Origin: Gammaproteobacteria bacterium
Lineage (GTDB): Bacteria; Pseudomonadota; Gammaproteobacteria; GCA-001735895
Direction of reading: 5' to 3'
Assembly: GCA_029882955.1 (NCBI GenBank)
Contig: JAOUJX010000051.1
Location: 1-15,247 of the forward strand
Length of the DNA: 15,247 nucleotides
Of the stretch, positions 1 through 7,061 are shown piece after piece. The position numbers and the translations under genes are program-made. Numbering within the stretch: position 1 is the stretch's first letter; each line of letters begins with the position of its first letter. Below the pieces are notes generated by a model. That model did not search any database. It was given only the letters and a program-made list of their open reading frames with translations, and was not told the DNA's origin.

Positions 1-229
1 TGTTAGCAAACAGGTGCGCGAATGAGCCATGGATAAAAGGCGAGAAGGGTACTCCAGCCAGCCCACCAACCTGGCGCGGATAAATACCGAACTGGGTAAA
101 ATCGAGACCGCCAAAATACTCTGCAAGTTTCACCGCCCAGAGCAGCAGCGCGAACGACAGTGCGATGACAAAAGCGATTCGCAGTCGCCGCGTATCGGCA
201 GTGGTGTCAGGTCGATTTTGAACATCCAT
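1..229 (-). CDS. Rhomboid-family intramembrane serine protease, N-terminal part (runs off left edge)
   Basis: This minus-strand reading frame starts at ATG 229-227 and stays open to base 1, giving 75 complete residues. It begins MDVQNRPDTTADTRRLR, a polar cytoplasmic tail. A hydrophobic helix follows at about residues 18-35 (IAFVIALSFALLLWAVKL). Then comes the family-typical stretch with GIYPRQVGGLAGV and FSPFIHGSFAHLFAN at about residues 47-75. The pattern of a proline-rich G-x-x-P-R, then 'PF-x-H-x-x-x-x-H-L-x-x-N', marks the first helix and loop of bacterial rhomboids. The H-x-x-x-N set contributes to the active-site environment. The catalytic Ser and His would lie beyond the window, so activity cannot be judged. 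An in-frame stop at 268-266 bounds the N-terminus. The Shine-Dalgarno is weak. Identification is from pattern recognition, not a search. Confidence 0.85.
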   Translation of the reverse strand, partial: MDVQNRPDTTADTRRLRIAFVIALSFALLLWAVKLAEYFGGLDFTQFGIYPRQVGGLAGVPFSPFIHGSFAHLFAN

Positions 230-538
230 ATGGGCAATGCGCTGCGCGCTATTTAGCGGGCTTGTTTAACCGGGATTTTCATTATTGCATGACCATCTTC
301 TGGTTTAAGGACTACTTCTCACATTCAGGTAAAGAAAATTTAATTGCGGCCATTTTGCGGCGCAAACTTGGTTCAACATTCACTGAAAATAAACTAGTAC
401 AAAACTAACCAGATTGTCTATTGCACCAACCTAATGGAGGCATATCGCCGTGAGTTGCCAATCATAAGAATAAAGTGAACGGGTACTATCGGCCCTGAGC
501 TACCTATTAAATTGCGTTTGCAAATAAGATACCTTTAT
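230..538. other. Intergenic region upstream of the rhomboid gene
   Basis: I see no convincing gene in these 309 bases. On the minus strand a possible extended -10 (TG, one base, AATAAT) lies at 289-281, about 50 bases before the rhomboid start. Its -35 is poor (TTAAAC, 16-base spacer), so it is a weak promoter candidate. No hairpin followed by a T-run marks the end of the upstream minus-strand gene at 539. Confidence 0.4.
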
Positions 539-1015
539 TTAGTTGCTACTCCTCACAAGCTCCATGGTACCTGTAGAACGTATGCATCCTCTATCAAAAT
601 ATGAACCCGTATCTGTCAGAGATTCAGCTTCTTCAGTCGCCTGGTTAGTCCAAACATAATCGCTTATATGAATCCTGTAATAACAGGCATTACCCGTGGA
701 TTTTTCTAGATTGAATTTCAAATATTTACCATTAATAAAGCCTGAAGTTATGTCGCCCGAAATATAGACATCATTGAATCCAGCATTTGGAGAAGACCAG
801 GTTCCCTCAATCAAATCTCTATTGCTATTGTCGGGGTCTGGAAACTGACTAAGCACATTTATAGTGATAGAAAAATTAACACTATTACTCCCGGTGAAGC
901 CCCCAGACCAAGTGCCTGTTATATCGACATTATCTCCCCTACTGCTTTGATGGGATCCGCAGCTATTAGAACTGAGGATGAGTAATATTAATAAAGTTGT
1001 AGATATATATCGCAT
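539..1015 (-). CDS. Small secreted or lipoprotein-like hypothetical protein (158 aa)
   Basis: I do not recognise a named family. The chosen start, ATG 1015-1013, places a signal sequence at the N-terminus: MRY, a hydrophobic run (STTLLILLILSSN), then Cys19. The residues before Cys19 (S-N-S) fit a lipobox poorly, so it may be a lipoprotein or a conventionally secreted protein. The mature part starts with a polar linker. It then contains ITGTWSGGF near residue 34 and repeated G-x-W / G-x-I-x-G strands (EGTWSS, SGDITSG, GTMELVR at the end). This suggests a small beta-sandwich or lipocalin-like domain, as in many 'GTWxG' lipoproteins; that is inference. Two later cysteines (about 122 and 145) could form a disulfide. 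The frame extends upstream to a TTG at 1114, but that would bury the signal sequence. It follows the Lnb-like gene on the same strand with a 240-base gap, so co-transcription is uncertain. Confidence 0.6.
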   Translation of the reverse strand: MRYISTTLLILLILSSNSCGSHQSSRGDNVDITGTWSGGFTGSNSVNFSITINVLSQFPDPDNSNRDLIEGTWSSPNAGFNDVYISGDITSGFINGKYLKFNLEKSTGNACYYRIHISDYVWTNQATEEAESLTDTGSYFDRGCIRSTGTMELVRSSN

Positions 1016-1255
1016 GTCCACACCCGTTTTCAATGAGGGGAAAATGTATATTGCTGCTGATGTAGGGCAGTACTGTAAAACCTCCATGAACCAGGGGATT
1101 TTGGGCTGGCACAAATATCGTGATCTATCGTCGAATGTTCCCAGATGTTCTCATTTATTTATTATTAATTCAATGGCCGCAAAGTGCTGTGAGTTGCCGT
1201 CTGTTACTCCAAATCGAAAGGCAGGAGTCGACCTAAGCCGACTTTAAAAGATCCA

Positions 1256-3226
1256 TCAAAAGTAGTAGGCTATTCCGAGTTTACCCTCTCGATATTTACC
1301 GGCCGATTTAATATCAAATATTACTTCCAAGTTTCGCGAAAGGTAATATCTTTGACGTAGCTCAACTCTATTCACACTGCCTTTCTCACCGCTAGTAAAT
1401 TGCTTAAAATTACCGGTAAGAGCAATACGCCAGTGATGAGTGATATCAAACAATAAGCCGACAGTCGTACCAAATCCAGCCCGGTAGCCCGAATTTAACT
1501 CGTGGTCAGATTCAAAATTGATATCCAGGAAGCCGAAATATACTTCACGATTAAATAGGCTCGATTGGTATGCCGTACCAAGTCCAAAATTTATAATAAA
1601 TGGTAAACAGTTCGCACAAGAATAATCTCGATTACGTTCCCACCCAGCTACTATCTTCCAAGAAGGCTCATAGTTCAAAAGGTTAAGCGGGTACAAAGAA
1701 ATTATTTCTACCAGGTTAAATTTCTGCAGTCGCCATTCCTGACTTTTTGATTCATAACGCATTTCAAGATTTAAATAATTAATTTGAGAATTCGGTGCAT
1801 GTCCATCTTCCAAAGAAAGTAAACTGTGAAAACCGGGTTGGATGGACAACTCAACGAATGATTTCCTACTAGCTTCAGGGAAACGTCCATCTGACTGAAA
1901 CTCTCCACCTGTAATCTCAAAACGAGCAGGATCATGACCTTTATCAGGGGAAACAAGGCCTGGAACTGTTGATACTTGCGATTTACTCCCGGGAAGTTGG
2001 CTACGCTGCAATAGCAGAGAGTACATTTTCTTTTTATCTAGTCCAGGGTTTCGATCATTATTTTGGTAGTGTAGAAAATTGATTGCCGTGTCGGTAATAA
2101 ATGCCTGTCGTTCAGGCGGTAGTAAATTGAAAATGGGTAATTTCTCTTGATCAATCTCGATAAGCTCCTTGAGATATGCCCTTTCCTCGTCCGTCATTAA
2201 TTTTAAACTTTGATTAATTTGAGAGCTGAGAGATGGCCGTCTAGTGACGCTCTCTACCAATTCTGGGGTATCGGAAACCCTTTTAATTGTTTCGGTAGGT
2301 AATGTCCATGCCCAGAATTCCTCTCGCAGTTGTAGCTCAGGGTCGGCAACTTCCAGCATTGAGAGTAGGTGGTATGAGCAGTTTTCACGGAAAAAGAAGT
2401 AGTCAAAATTAGTTTTGCTGATTTCCCATAAGTGCAAAAGCAACATATCAATTTGGTCGGGAGATAGATTGAGCCGGTACTCCCACAGGTCCCTGTTATC
2501 AATATCATTGTATTGTTTCACTATATCGTAATAACGATTTATCGCGAATCGTCCCTGGAAGCCTCCGGTTACTCCCTTCCATACATATACTAATGGGTTA
2601 CTCTCGCCTTCAGGATCAGCAGAATAGTTAATAGCGTAATCGAGGAGGCCGGGACTATCATCCCCCTTTCGATTAAAACGGAGCAAGGTATGTCCAAACA
2701 TACTCGCTGGATTGTTTAAAAAGTAAGAAGAAAAAATCAAACTCACCGATTCTGGATCCACCTCTTTACGCCATTTCTCCAGTGTTTCACATCGATTAAC
2801 CGGCATCATTAAGGAATTGAATTTCAACTGTGAGTCTAGCCAGTGATAACGCGCAGGGAACGCGCATTGTGGAGTCAGTTTTTCTTTCCCTATTTCCTCA
2901 TCGGAGAAAAAGGCCCGTAGAGTAGCTTCCAATTCTGCTGCGGGTTTCGTTTTACCTTCTTGTGCCAGGAAAAATTCTGAACCGTCTACTTCTGAGGTGA
3001 CGCCAGAGCTAAATGAGTTTGCGCGATAGTGCAGAAGTACGTGCCAAGTTCGGCTTGCTGCCAAGTTTTTTGTTTCTGCATGTTCGATTAGAGACTCGAG
3101 ATATGTCTGCCAATTTATTGAGGAAGAGTCTAAGGCGTAGCTAGTTTGATAAATTATTGTATTGAGACACAATACCGATACAACCCACATACGTGGAATG
3201 TTTGTCCTGCCCCAATTTTGTTGCAT
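1256..3226 (-). CDS. Lnb N-terminal domain (DUF4105) envelope protein with C-terminal outer-membrane-like barrel
   Basis: A 656-residue secreted protein. Numbering here counts from the GTG at 3232, giving 658. The N-terminus has a signal sequence (basic start, WVVSVLCLNTIIYQTSYA). The centre carries the two hallmarks of the Lnb-N/DUF4105 family: NNPASMFGHTLLRF at about 173-186 (His181) and FFFRENCSYHLL at about 279-290 (Cys285, His288). These conserved His and Cys residues are thought to form a cysteine-hydrolase-like active site. The family name comes from Lnb, a lipoprotein N-acylating enzyme in Bacteroides. The same activity cannot be assumed here. From about 440 the sequence alternates beta strands and ends in GKLGIAYYF, an aromatic C-terminus typical of outer-membrane barrels. 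CANC at 539-542 could be a disulfide. Starts at GTG 3232, ATG 3226 or ATG 3190 are possible; none has a strong Shine-Dalgarno. I chose 3226. The broken DUF3015 gene lies 84 bases upstream on the same strand, so the two probably formed an operon. Confidence 0.85.
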   Translation of the reverse strand: MQQNWGRTNIPRMWVVSVLCLNTIIYQTSYALDSSSINWQTYLESLIEHAETKNLAASRTWHVLLHYRANSFSSGVTSEVDGSEFFLAQEGKTKPAAELEATLRAFFSDEEIGKEKLTPQCAFPARYHWLDSQLKFNSLMMPVNRCETLEKWRKEVDPESVSLIFSSYFLNNPASMFGHTLLRFNRKGDDSPGLLDYAINYSADPEGESNPLVYVWKGVTGGFQGRFAINRYYDIVKQYNDIDNRDLWEYRLNLSPDQIDMLLLHLWEISKTNFDYFFFRENCSYHLLSMLEVADPELQLREEFWAWTLPTETIKRVSDTPELVESVTRRPSLSSQINQSLKLMTDEERAYLKELIEIDQEKLPIFNLLPPERQAFITDTAINFLHYQNNDRNPGLDKKKMYSLLLQRSQLPGSKSQVSTVPGLVSPDKGHDPARFEITGGEFQSDGRFPEASRKSFVELSIQPGFHSLLSLEDGHAPNSQINYLNLEMRYESKSQEWRLQKFNLVEIISLYPLNLLNYEPSWKIVAGWERNRDYSCANCLPFIINFGLGTAYQSSLFNREVYFGFLDINFESDHELNSGYRAGFGTTVGLLFDITHHWRIALTGNFKQFTSGEKGSVNRVELRQRYYLSRNLEVIFDIKSAGKYREGKLGIAYYF

Positions 3227-3310
3227 AGCCACGACTTAGAATACAAACACAACGCATTGAGCAGCGCAAGACAGAGAGAGGTTGATCACCGGGGTTGTGG
3301 ATGAATCACT

Positions 3311-4226
3311 TCAAGATATTCCTCTACATTGTGCTGCTAACAATGGATCAGCCGCTATCTTCTCTTCCAGTTTGATTAGTATTGTTTCAGGATCGGATTC
3401 AGGTTGCGGAAATATTATATTGAAATTGTGTTGGACCATTTTTGTGAAACTATCATGTACTTCAGTGGGACAACCCTCTAGATAGGCCATAGTGGTTACA
3501 TATTCACCACTGCCTCTAGCGATATCCATGGCGAGATTGTCCTGGGCCACAGCGACAAATCGATATTGTTGCATCCTGAGATATGCAAGCTGATCTTCAC
3601 AACCAGAAGTTCCAGATATATTTGCTAAAAGGTATGCGGCAGTCGTTGTTAAAGTAAATGCGACTGCAACTGCTGTAGAAATTACCATAGAAATAGGGTC
3701 TCCGGCAGCGCCACCTCCCCCCCCCGCCTAAATCAGGGAACTTACACCCAGGAAAAAAAGGATCCAGTTTTATCGATGATGATTTCGAAGGTTGATCCGA
3801 AAAAGATTTCAAACGTTGTCCCGAAGGTGGTCTTGAAAGTTGATCCGCCAATGAATCCGATGGTTGTTCAGAGGAATCCTGGACATCCGGCCACTCCATG
3901 TCAGCTACCAGAGATTCTACGCCTGCTATATAAGCTGCTTTTTCTAATAAAATTTTCGCTCTAATCTTATCGCACTCCGGTGGGGAAGCTGCGTCTTCTG
4001 CTTCCGTTATCAAATCAAGGGCGTAAGAATCACCTCCAGCTTTAATCACTTCTGTCCTGATGAAAATTATTTTGTTCAATAGTTCGGTACCTATCGAACA
4101 TTTCATAACACTAGAGTATGCTTTTATAGAAGTTGTATTATTGCTGGTAGCTAAAGTAGGGAATGAGGTTCCCAAAATTGCGAGACTCACTACTAGATTG
4201 CATGCTATTTGAATAAATTCTCGCAT
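3311..4226 (-). pseudogene. DUF3015-family secreted protein with unusual N-terminal extension, interrupted by a poly-G frameshift
   Basis: Two overlapping minus-strand frames are halves of one gene. The first starts at ATG 4226, with a good AGGGAG Shine-Dalgarno, and encodes a signal peptide (MREFIQIACNLVVSLAILGT, to about residue 27). A helical segment with Cys43 and Cys85 follows, then a Ser/Gln/Pro-rich linker at about 115-150. After CKFPDLGGGG it runs into junk rich in Cys, Arg and Tyr, and stops at 3597. The second frame carries the real continuation: GGAAGDPISMVISTAVAV, ANISGTSGC, FVAVAQDNLAMDIARGSGEY, then HNFNIIFP. This matches the DUF3015 pattern of SGTSGC, F-V, IARG-x-GEY and a late F-x-x-IFP. 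Both frames meet at nine consecutive G (3725-3717 on the minus strand). Eight G would give one 304-residue protein. DUF3015 proteins are usually about half this length, so the first 160 residues are an unusual extension. As read, only a truncated 209-residue product is made. It may be a pseudogene, a slippage switch or a read error. Confidence 0.75.
3717..3725. repeat. Homopolymer tract: nine C (nine G in the coding strand)
   Basis: Nine consecutive C on the plus strand lie inside the DUF3015 gene, exactly where the reading frame switches. The flanks are Gly codons, so the tract encodes a Gly run in either frame. The downstream frame has a TAG at 3730-3728, directly before the tract. Translation of the C-terminal half must therefore enter from the upstream frame. 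Losing one base, or gaining two, would restore the gene. Confidence 0.9.
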
Positions 4227-4311
4227 AAAAACTCTCCCTAGCTCGACTAACAATATATCAGTAATTATGGCTGAGCACTAATGGCAGTAGTTGGCAGTTC
4301 CTTGCCTATTT

Positions 4312-4346
4312 ACTCATTGTATTCAATGAGTGCTATGGGGATAGCA
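4312..4346. other. Two adjacent perfect hairpins between the peroxidase and DUF3015 genes
   Basis: ACTCATTG and CAATGAGT (4312-4319 and 4324-4331) form an 8-bp stem with a 4-base loop. TGCTAT and ATAGCA (4331-4336 and 4341-4346) form a 6-bp stem with a GGGG loop on the plus strand. They lie just after the minus-strand peroxidase stop. Neither is followed by a T-run on either strand, so a Rho-independent terminator is doubtful. An RNA-processing or 3'-protecting structure is possible. Confidence 0.4.
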
Positions 4347-4361
4347 TTAGTTACCTGGCCT

Positions 4362-5351
4362 TTATTTATTATGCGACTCCCTGTTTTTGTCCGTCAAAGT
4401 TTTCAGAAAACCTGTGATGTCACTCACCTGTTGATCTGTGAGGTCTTTATCCAGTTGTAATTTTCCCATCTTGCGTACAGCTTCCTCGAGTGTTTTTATT
4501 TTTCCGTCATGAAAATACGGTGCCGTTAAAGCTACATTACGAAGCGGCGCTACCTTGAAAAACATGCGGTCATTCTCATCCTTTGTGAGCATGTACATAC
4601 CCTGATCATCCTGGTTGTCGTAGGGATGCTCCTTGCCGAGCGGTTCATATGTCTCACCACCGATCAGTATTCCATCGTGGCATGATTGGCAGTCAACCTT
4701 GAGGAAGGTTTCAAGACCTCGTTGCTCTTCCTCCGTTAGTGCTCCGGAATCGCCTTTCATAAAATCATCGAAACGGCCTGGTGTTATCAAGGTGCGTTCA
4801 AAGGCCGCTATAGCTTCGGCAATATTCTGGTAGGTTATTACCGGCTCGTCGCCTGGAAATGCCTGGGCAAATTCTTTTCGGTACTCAACGATACCCCATA
4901 TTTTCTTTTCTACCGTTTGTTCATCGGGCATGCCCATTTCGATCGGATTAAGAATTGGTTCTTTGGCCTGCTCGACCAGGTCTTCGGCACGGCCATCCCA
5001 AAACTGGCTATCCTGCCAACCAGAATTCAATACCGTGGGGCTGTTGCGTGTACCCTGCTCGCCTCTTGCACCGGGGGATGTAGGCAGATTATCGACACCG
5101 GCGAAACCATTTTCGAGACGGTGGCAGGTTGCGCAGGACTGGGTATCATTGATAGACAGGCGTTTTTCAAAATAGAGCTTTTTACCCAGCGCAATACGTT
5201 CCGGGATGTCACCCTCCGACCCCGGCATGGTATCCGGCAAGGGGCCGAAATAGCGATTAGCGCGACTGATTAATATGTCAGTTTCATCTGCAAAAACGGT
5301 AGTAGTTGCGGTTAACAGGTAGACAATGATGATCCATTTTAGCATTTTCAT
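4362..5351 (-). CDS. Periplasmic diheme cytochrome c peroxidase (CcpA/MauG family)
   Basis: This protein of 329 residues has the size and layout of bacterial diheme peroxidases, which reduce hydrogen peroxide to water with electrons from small c-type cytochromes. A Sec signal peptide (MKMLKWIIIVYLLTATTTVFA) directs it to the periplasm. Heme-binding motifs are CATCH at 73-77 (N-terminal, peroxidatic heme) and CQSCH at 221-225 (C-terminal, electron-accepting heme). Further family signatures are RNSPTVLN near 102, FWDGRAEDL at 117-125, the QA-x-x-P-x-x-x-x-x-EM segment near 128-139, and LTAPYFHDG at 275-283. Met295 in KMGKLQL is a candidate axial ligand of the second heme. No Pfam-typical part is missing. 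The start at ATG 5351 has a GAGGGG Shine-Dalgarno; the Met at residue 3 is an alternative. It is divergent from the plus-strand gene at 5744. Its physiological electron donor is not encoded in this window. Confidence 0.93.
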   Translation of the reverse strand: MKMLKWIIIVYLLTATTTVFADETDILISRANRYFGPLPDTMPGSEGDIPERIALGKKLYFEKRLSINDTQSCATCHRLENGFAGVDNLPTSPGARGEQGTRNSPTVLNSGWQDSQFWDGRAEDLVEQAKEPILNPIEMGMPDEQTVEKKIWGIVEYRKEFAQAFPGDEPVITYQNIAEAIAAFERTLITPGRFDDFMKGDSGALTEEEQRGLETFLKVDCQSCHDGILIGGETYEPLGKEHPYDNQDDQGMYMLTKDENDRMFFKVAPLRNVALTAPYFHDGKIKTLEEAVRKMGKLQLDKDLTDQQVSDITGFLKTLTDKNRESHNK

Positions 5352-5743
5352 TCAGATATCCCCTCGCCAAGACCACTATCTTCAAACCTGCATTGTACGG
5401 GATAGAGGAATACGAGAAATCCTTTCATCCTGTCATGATGTCAAACGTCCGATTAAATTGGAAGTCAAAATGCCAGTGGAGCGCTGTTAACCAGGTTGTA
5501 GTAATAACTGGATGGCAGCTCCTGACCGAAAGTACTAGTTTCCCCTAAGACGATTAATGACTGCTAACGAGAAATCCGACCTTTAAGCCCAGGCTGTTAA
5601 CTTCCGGAGTCGACCAGTGGACGAAATTGACCGTGAAAACTAATGTTCTTTATATTTTCACATAAATAATTGTATAGTATATCTCTGAGGCATCCGGGAT
5701 ATAAGAAAGGCTTCAGACAACATAGTCACCTGAGGAGGAAAAT
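5352..5743. other. Divergent 392-bp control region between the peroxidase and the periplasmic-protein gene
   Basis: Both flanking genes start outward from this region, so it must hold both promoters unless transcription reads in. A plus-strand candidate promoter is listed separately at 5649-5678. For the peroxidase I see only TACAAT (minus strand, about 5398-5393) without a good -35. A TTGACA (about 5453-5448, minus strand) has no matching -10 at normal spacing. No credible gene is present; a 35-codon plus frame from ATG 5438 lacks a ribosome site. Bases about 5600-5630 contain TTCCGGAGTCGACC, related to a motif at about 7777. Confidence 0.5.
5649..5678 (+). promoter_or_regulatory. Candidate sigma-70 promoter for the 5744 gene
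   Basis: TTTATA at 5649-5654 and TATAGT at 5673-5678 are separated by 18 bases in an AT-rich stretch. The -10 matches the consensus at 5 of 6 positions, the -35 at 4 of 6. The start codon lies about 60 bases further on. This is a motif match only. Confidence 0.35.
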
Positions 5744-6337
5744 ATGCAAAACAATATTATAAAAATATTCTGTTTGTTGATAGTCGCTTTGTTTACCGCT
5801 GAATCAGCCATAGCTCACAGTGAAGATCTGGATGAGATTCGTGCCGCTACAGAAAAATATAAAGATGTGAATGTCGCTCTTGCCGAAGGCTTTATCCCTG
5901 ATCCAAGTGGTCATTGTGTTTCAGCGGCAGCTGAAGGGTTACCTGCCGAGTGGGGAGGAATGGGCATTCACTACATCAATCCGAATCTATTGCAGATCAC
6001 TGCGGCCGAACCGCGTGTCAACGGGAACAGTACCCACACTGATTTTACAAGGCCCGCTATATTGTTGTACGAACCACAAGCAGATGGATCGCTGGTGCTT
6101 ATGGGAATAGAAAATCTGGTGTGGATTGAGGCCTGGCAGGCCGCCGGTAATACGGATATTCCAAAGTTCAGGGGTCGGAGCTGGGACATGATGGTTGACG
6201 ATCCTGCAACCGAAGGTGACGAAGCACATGGGTTCAAGCCGCATTACGATCAACATGTGTGGCTTTTCCGGGAAAATCCAACGGGGATTCTGAACCCATT
6301 TAATCCGGCGGCCACCTGCGAACATCATCGCGGATAG
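5744..6337 (+). CDS. Conserved periplasmic protein of unknown function (197 aa)
   Basis: I do not recognise a named domain, although the C-terminal part resembles a widespread unnamed family. A Sec signal peptide (MQNNIIKIFCLLIVALFTAE, cleavage likely after SAIA, residue 24) sends it to the periplasm. A short helix (about 28-48, EIRAATEKYKDVNVALAEGF) precedes a conserved-looking part: PSGHC near 54-58, GGMGIHYINPNLL at 71-83, then TRPAILLYEP at 102-111. It ends with PHYDQHVWLFRENPTGIL at 166-183 and NPFNPAATCE. The His residues (57, 76, 167, 171) and the pair Cys58/Cys192 could form a metal site and a disulfide; this is inference. No membrane segment is seen after the signal. The Shine-Dalgarno is excellent (GAGGAGG, 6 bases before the ATG), and a strong terminator follows, so it is probably a single-gene unit. 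Its divergent pairing with the peroxidase suggests, but does not show, a role in periplasmic redox or metal handling. Confidence 0.8.
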   Translation: MQNNIIKIFCLLIVALFTAESAIAHSEDLDEIRAATEKYKDVNVALAEGFIPDPSGHCVSAAAEGLPAEWGGMGIHYINPNLLQITAAEPRVNGNSTHTDFTRPAILLYEPQADGSLVLMGIENLVWIEAWQAAGNTDIPKFRGRSWDMMVDDPATEGDEAHGFKPHYDQHVWLFRENPTGILNPFNPAATCEHHRG

Positions 6338-6373
6338 TAATGATAAGCTGTCTGAAATACTCCTGATTACACA

Positions 6374-6407
6374 TAAGAGGTCAAATAAATTTGGCCTCTT
6401 ATTGTTT
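6374..6407 (+). terminator. Rho-independent terminator of the 5744 gene
   Basis: TAAGAGGTC (6374-6382) pairs with GGCCTCTTA (6393-6401), one pair being a G-U wobble. The AAATAAATTT loop can itself pair partly. TTGTTT follows. It begins 37 bases after the stop codon. Confidence 0.75.
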
Positions 6408-6587
6408 AAATCATAGATTTTGCATAGTTAAGCATTTACAACTAAGTTCATGTTTTGAAAAACTTTATTGTCGATACTTAATGAACAGCTCCTTATGGCT
6501 GTTTTATGCCGTCTGTTAACTAAAGTGGAAAGACTGGAGGTTAATTGAGCTACAACCGCATACTATTTCAGTCTGAATTTAACTATA

Positions 6588-6761
6588 TTATGATTTTTCC
6601 TGCATATCACATATGCTTTTTTCCACACAGGCCGTCGTCTGGTTCGATTCATGTGGTTTGGCTGGATTAACGGCGACAGTTGTTAAACCGAAAATCAAAA
6701 AAAGTGTCAGCCCGGTTATAGGGTCAAAGAAACCAAATTGTTTATTCTTTAGAGTTTTCAT
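6588..6761 (-). CDS. Small single-helix membrane protein (57 aa)
   Basis: This short minus-strand frame runs from ATG 6761 to TAA 6590-6588. The N-terminus is basic (MKTLKNKQ). A motif FGFFDPITG at about 9-17 leads into a hydrophobic helix (LTLFLIFGLTTVAV, about 18-31). A polar tail of 26 residues with Cys45 and Cys51 follows. An AGGA lies 8 bases before the ATG. Small proteins with a 'GFxDPxxG' stretch at the start of one helix occur in Gammaproteobacteria, as I recall, but I know no function. By topology the basic N-terminus would stay in the cytoplasm and the Cys pair would be periplasmic. A plus-strand frame over the same bases (from 6613) lacks a ribosome site, and I judge it an antisense shadow. 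Confidence 0.5.
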   Translation of the reverse strand: MKTLKNKQFGFFDPITGLTLFLIFGLTTVAVNPAKPHESNQTTACVEKSICDMQEKS

Positions 6762-7061
6762 TTCATATTTCCTAGTGATTAATCTATATAAGTGGCAAAT
6801 TTAAAATCCGGGACAACATTCAATATTCTTTAATGAAAATAATTAGTGACCCTGAATCACTAACTCCGAATCGTATTGAGTTACAAATCAGATCTGCTTT
6901 TAGTTTAAATTAACTTACGAGGAATCGGTATTGACTATAGCGACTAGATCAATTTTGCTAGGCGACATAATTATTATGGGGGTGTTTGTAGCTACCCTAT
7001 GGAAGCTTAGTTAAACGGGTGATTTTATGGCGGGCACTATATATAGGAAAAGGAGTTTCCA
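6762..7061. other. Accessory intergenic stretch with an inverted repeat and a possible peptide frame
   Basis: This 300-base AT-rich gap contains TTAGTGA (6843-6849), a 7-base spacer and TCACTAA (6857-6863), a perfect 7-bp inverted repeat. It also contains a small plus-strand frame at 6931-7014, listed separately. The inverted repeat lies 82 bases upstream of the 57-residue protein and could be an operator; there is no direct evidence for this. Confidence 0.4.
6931..7014 (+). CDS. Possible 27-residue hydrophobic peptide
   Basis: From a TTG at 6931 the frame encodes a peptide with a hydrophobic core (ILLGDIIIMGVFVATLW) and the C-terminus KLS, ending at TAA 7012-7014. GAGGAA precedes the start at normal spacing. 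The composition fits one membrane helix. The frame is short, the start codon is unusual and the area contains mobile-element debris, so chance is a serious alternative. Confidence 0.25.
   Translation: MTIATRSILLGDIIIMGVFVATLWKLS

Noticed and set aside
29..256. Plus-strand 75-codon frame at the left edge
   Set aside because: It is antisense to a frame with clear rhomboid features, and its polar, low-information product looks like a shadow.
978..1247. Plus-strand 89-codon frame
   Set aside because: It is antisense to the signal-sequence end of the small secreted protein, lacks a ribosome site, and its product has no signal, helix or family pattern.
3776..3964. Plus-strand 62-codon frame rich in Val, Pro and Lys
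   Set aside because: It mirrors the repetitive Ser/Gln/Pro linker codons of the DUF3015 gene on the other strand. No ribosome site.
5438..5545. 35-codon plus-strand frame upstream of the periplasmic-protein gene
   Set aside because: No ribosome site, no recognisable composition, and it lies in a divergent control region.
6613..6804. Plus-strand 63-codon frame over the 57-residue protein
   Set aside because: No ribosome site, and the hydrophobic C-terminus reads as the reverse of a basic, ribosome-site-led start on the minus strand.
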